A stretch of 64,000 bases of DNA from Pedobacter sp. Leaf41 (GTDB taxonomy: Bacteria > Bacteroidota > Bacteroidia > Sphingobacteriales > Sphingobacteriaceae), in contig NZ_LMLE01000010.1 in NCBI RefSeq assembly GCF_001422545.1, positions 186,227-250,226 of the forward strand. Reading direction: 5' to 3'. This document shows, in pieces, positions 62,844 through 64,000 of this stretch. The stretch's first letter is position 1; every line of letters begins with the position of its first letter. The position numbers were made by a program, and so were the translations under genes. Under the pieces are notes generated by a model. It was not told the DNA's origin, did not search any database, and saw only the letters and a list, made by a program, of their open reading frames with translations.

Positions 62844-63676
62844 TGGATTACAAAGCACAAAATATAAATAACGAAGAAAACAATTATCCGAAGGCGATTG
62901 CCATTTCGAGCGGGATAATGGGCTTTTTATTATTGATTAGTTTTTTTATTGTAATCAATTCTTTTCAACCACCTGAAGATTTAGGTATGGGTGGTATGGT
63001 GGTTAACTATGGTACTTCTGCCGAAGGTATGGGCGATGATTACACGAGCATTGAGGAGCCTTCTGCAGATCCAAACGCAAATGGAAAAGCGCCAGATAAA
63101 GTAACACCTGAAGAAAAGGTTACCCCGACAACAACTACAGAAAATTCTGATAAGGAAGTTCAAACTCAGAATACGGAAGATGCTATTGCGGTAAATACTA
63201 AACCTACAAAAGCAACCAACACAGCGCCGACTACCGTTACAGAAGATAAACCTGCGAAACCAGTTATCAATCAAAATGCGCTTTATAAGGGCAAAAAAAA
63301 TACGGGCCAGGGTCAGGGAGATGGAACCGGTAGTACAGCTGGAAACCAGGGATCAGTGAATGGTGATCCCTTAGCACCGAATTATGGTGAGGGAGGTTCA
63401 GGTTATGGAAACAAGCCTATTGAACTTCGACGTTTTTCAAACCTGGTCATTCCGAAAGATGATGGGCAAGTGAGAGGGAGGATTGCTATTAGGATATATT
63501 TCAACAAAGCTGGAAGGATTACAGATGCCAGACAAGAACTGAAAGGATCTACTATAACTGATAGAGAACTGGTTGAGAAATGTGTTCAAGCGGTAAAAAA
63601 CTCATCTTTAACAAGTTCTGGCGTAGGTGGAGATAATCAAACCGGAGTGGTGGTCTTCAACTTTAAAGTTAACTAA
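62843..63676 (+). CDS. TonB/TolA-like energy transducer
   Basis: 277 aa. One N-terminal helix (residues 18-40) has no SHLS-type His, unlike E. coli TonB. A Thr/Pro/Glu-rich periplasmic spacer (about 60-150) and a Gly-rich QGQGDGTGSTAGNQG part are followed by a C-terminal beta-sheet domain (PIELRRFSNLVIPKDDGQVRGRIAIRI, ending VVVFNFKVN) of the TonB_C/TolA kind. It closes the ExbB-ExbD-TonB set. folC follows 30 bp later. Confidence 0.84.
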   Translation: MDYKAQNINNEENNYPKAIAISSGIMGFLLLISFFIVINSFQPPEDLGMGGMVVNYGTSAEGMGDDYTSIEEPSADPNANGKAPDKVTPEEKVTPTTTTENSDKEVQTQNTEDAIAVNTKPTKATNTAPTTVTEDKPAKPVINQNALYKGKKNTGQGQGDGTGSTAGNQGSVNGDPLAPNYGEGGSGYGNKPIELRRFSNLVIPKDDGQVRGRIAIRIYFNKAGRITDARQELKGSTITDRELVEKCVQAVKNSSLTSSGVGGDNQTGVVVFNFKVN

Positions 63677-63706
63677 AACAACTATTACTATCATTCAGCA
63701 TCTGAG

Positions 63707-64000
63707 GTGAATTACCAGCAAACGCTTGATTATTTATATAGCAAACTCCCAATGTTTACACGTGTGGGGGCTTCTGCTTTTAAAAAAGACCTCACTAATA
63801 CCATCATATTTTGCAATGCTCTTGATAATCCGCAGAATAAATTCAAGAGCATACATGTTGCCGGTACAAATGGAAAAGGTTCTACCTCGCATATGCTTGC
63901 GGCAATTTTACAAGCCGAAGGTTACAAAACTGGCTTGTATACCTCCCCTCATTTAAAAGATTTTCGTGAGCGTATTCGCATTAACGGAAAAATGATTAGT
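63707..64000 (+). CDS. folC: Bifunctional folylpolyglutamate/dihydrofolate synthase (5' part only)
   Basis: 98 codons from the GTG at 63707 to the right edge, in frame to the last base. It adds glutamate to folates. The P-loop-like IHVAGTNGKGSTSHML and the GLYTSPHLKDFRERIRING substrate motif are present; the rest lies beyond the window. An ATG 48 bp further in (MFTRVGAS) is the other possible start, but the GTG start keeps the usual N-terminal NYQQTLDYLYSKL helix. It is 30 bp from the TonB gene and probably co-transcribed. Confidence 0.9.
   Translation, partial: MNYQQTLDYLYSKLPMFTRVGASAFKKDLTNTIIFCNALDNPQNKFKSIHVAGTNGKGSTSHMLAAILQAEGYKTGLYTSPHLKDFRERIRINGKMIS

Noticed and set aside
63726..63956. 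76-aa open frame near the right edge
   Set aside because: Overlaps folC in another frame; folC motifs are clear.

Overview
The window looks like a chromosomal segment from a Sphingobacteriaceae bacterium (phylum Bacteroidota), most like Pedobacter. The evidence is the AT-rich sequence, TAnnTTTG-type -7 promoter boxes, mostly weak Shine-Dalgarno sequences, many Bacteroidota-typical families (DUF4294, DUF4783, HU-CCDC81/SPOR, DUF1343, DUF1080), GTG/TTG starts and several families of short intergenic repeats. The genus is inferred from overall look, not from a marker search. No rRNA, tRNA, CRISPR array, insertion sequence or prophage was recognised. Both ends cut a gene: dnaE at the left edge and folC at the right edge.

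Layout. 1-6.8 kb: 3'-truncated dnaE with an N-terminal proofreading exonuclease domain (minus), then malate dehydrogenase, a retropepsin-like protease, a group III truncated globin and an SRPBCC protein (plus). 6.9-10.7 kb: an OmpR-type two-component pair, then a Usp-like protein and a bestrophin channel whose upstream region carries three 7-bp direct repeats at 11-bp period. 10.8-19.7 kb: a LolE/FtsX-type permease, a NamZ-like muramidase lipoprotein, a triple-PAS histidine kinase, topoisomerase IB, fmt, a class IV aminotransferase and an RluD-type pseudouridine synthase. 19.7-24.6 kb: a possible 25-codon mini-gene with an attenuator-like hairpin before an ACC-deaminase-like gene, lysine 6-aminotransferase, an inverted pair of intergenic repeats and an acyl-CoA dehydrogenase. 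24.8-32.5 kb: bshB1/gpx/DUF4294 (minus), then relA/spoT, fur-like, purA and pabB (plus). 32.5-41.3 kb: M48 protease, plsY, nadC and DUF4783 (minus), gpmI, a lipoprotein, a TPR protein and lon. 41.4-43.9 kb: an LpxR-like outer-membrane deacylase convergent with a MACPF-domain lipoprotein, and arfB. 44-55.2 kb: cmk, DUF1080, TPM and SH3 proteins, rpsA, a repeat-rich intergenic region, a GH20 hexosaminidase, a DCC-family protein and pyrR-pyrB. 55.5-64 kb: a tightly packed envelope locus (1007-aa TPR protein, plug-less beta-barrel, HU-CCDC81/SPOR membrane protein, ExbB, ExbD, TonB) followed by folC.

Two loci are the best candidates for little-described biology. The first is the 55.5-63.7 kb cluster. 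It couples a proton-driven ExbB-ExbD-TonB motor to an outer-membrane barrel, a long TPR scaffold and a membrane protein that carries DNA-binding-like HU domains inside the cell and a peptidoglycan-binding SPOR domain outside. This suggests a trans-envelope machine linking nucleoid, cell wall and outer membrane. The second is the MACPF lipoprotein next to an LpxR-like barrel. It resembles in outline the Bacteroidales secreted antimicrobial (BSAP) loci, where a perforin-like toxin sits beside an outer-membrane gene. Most of the rest is housekeeping.
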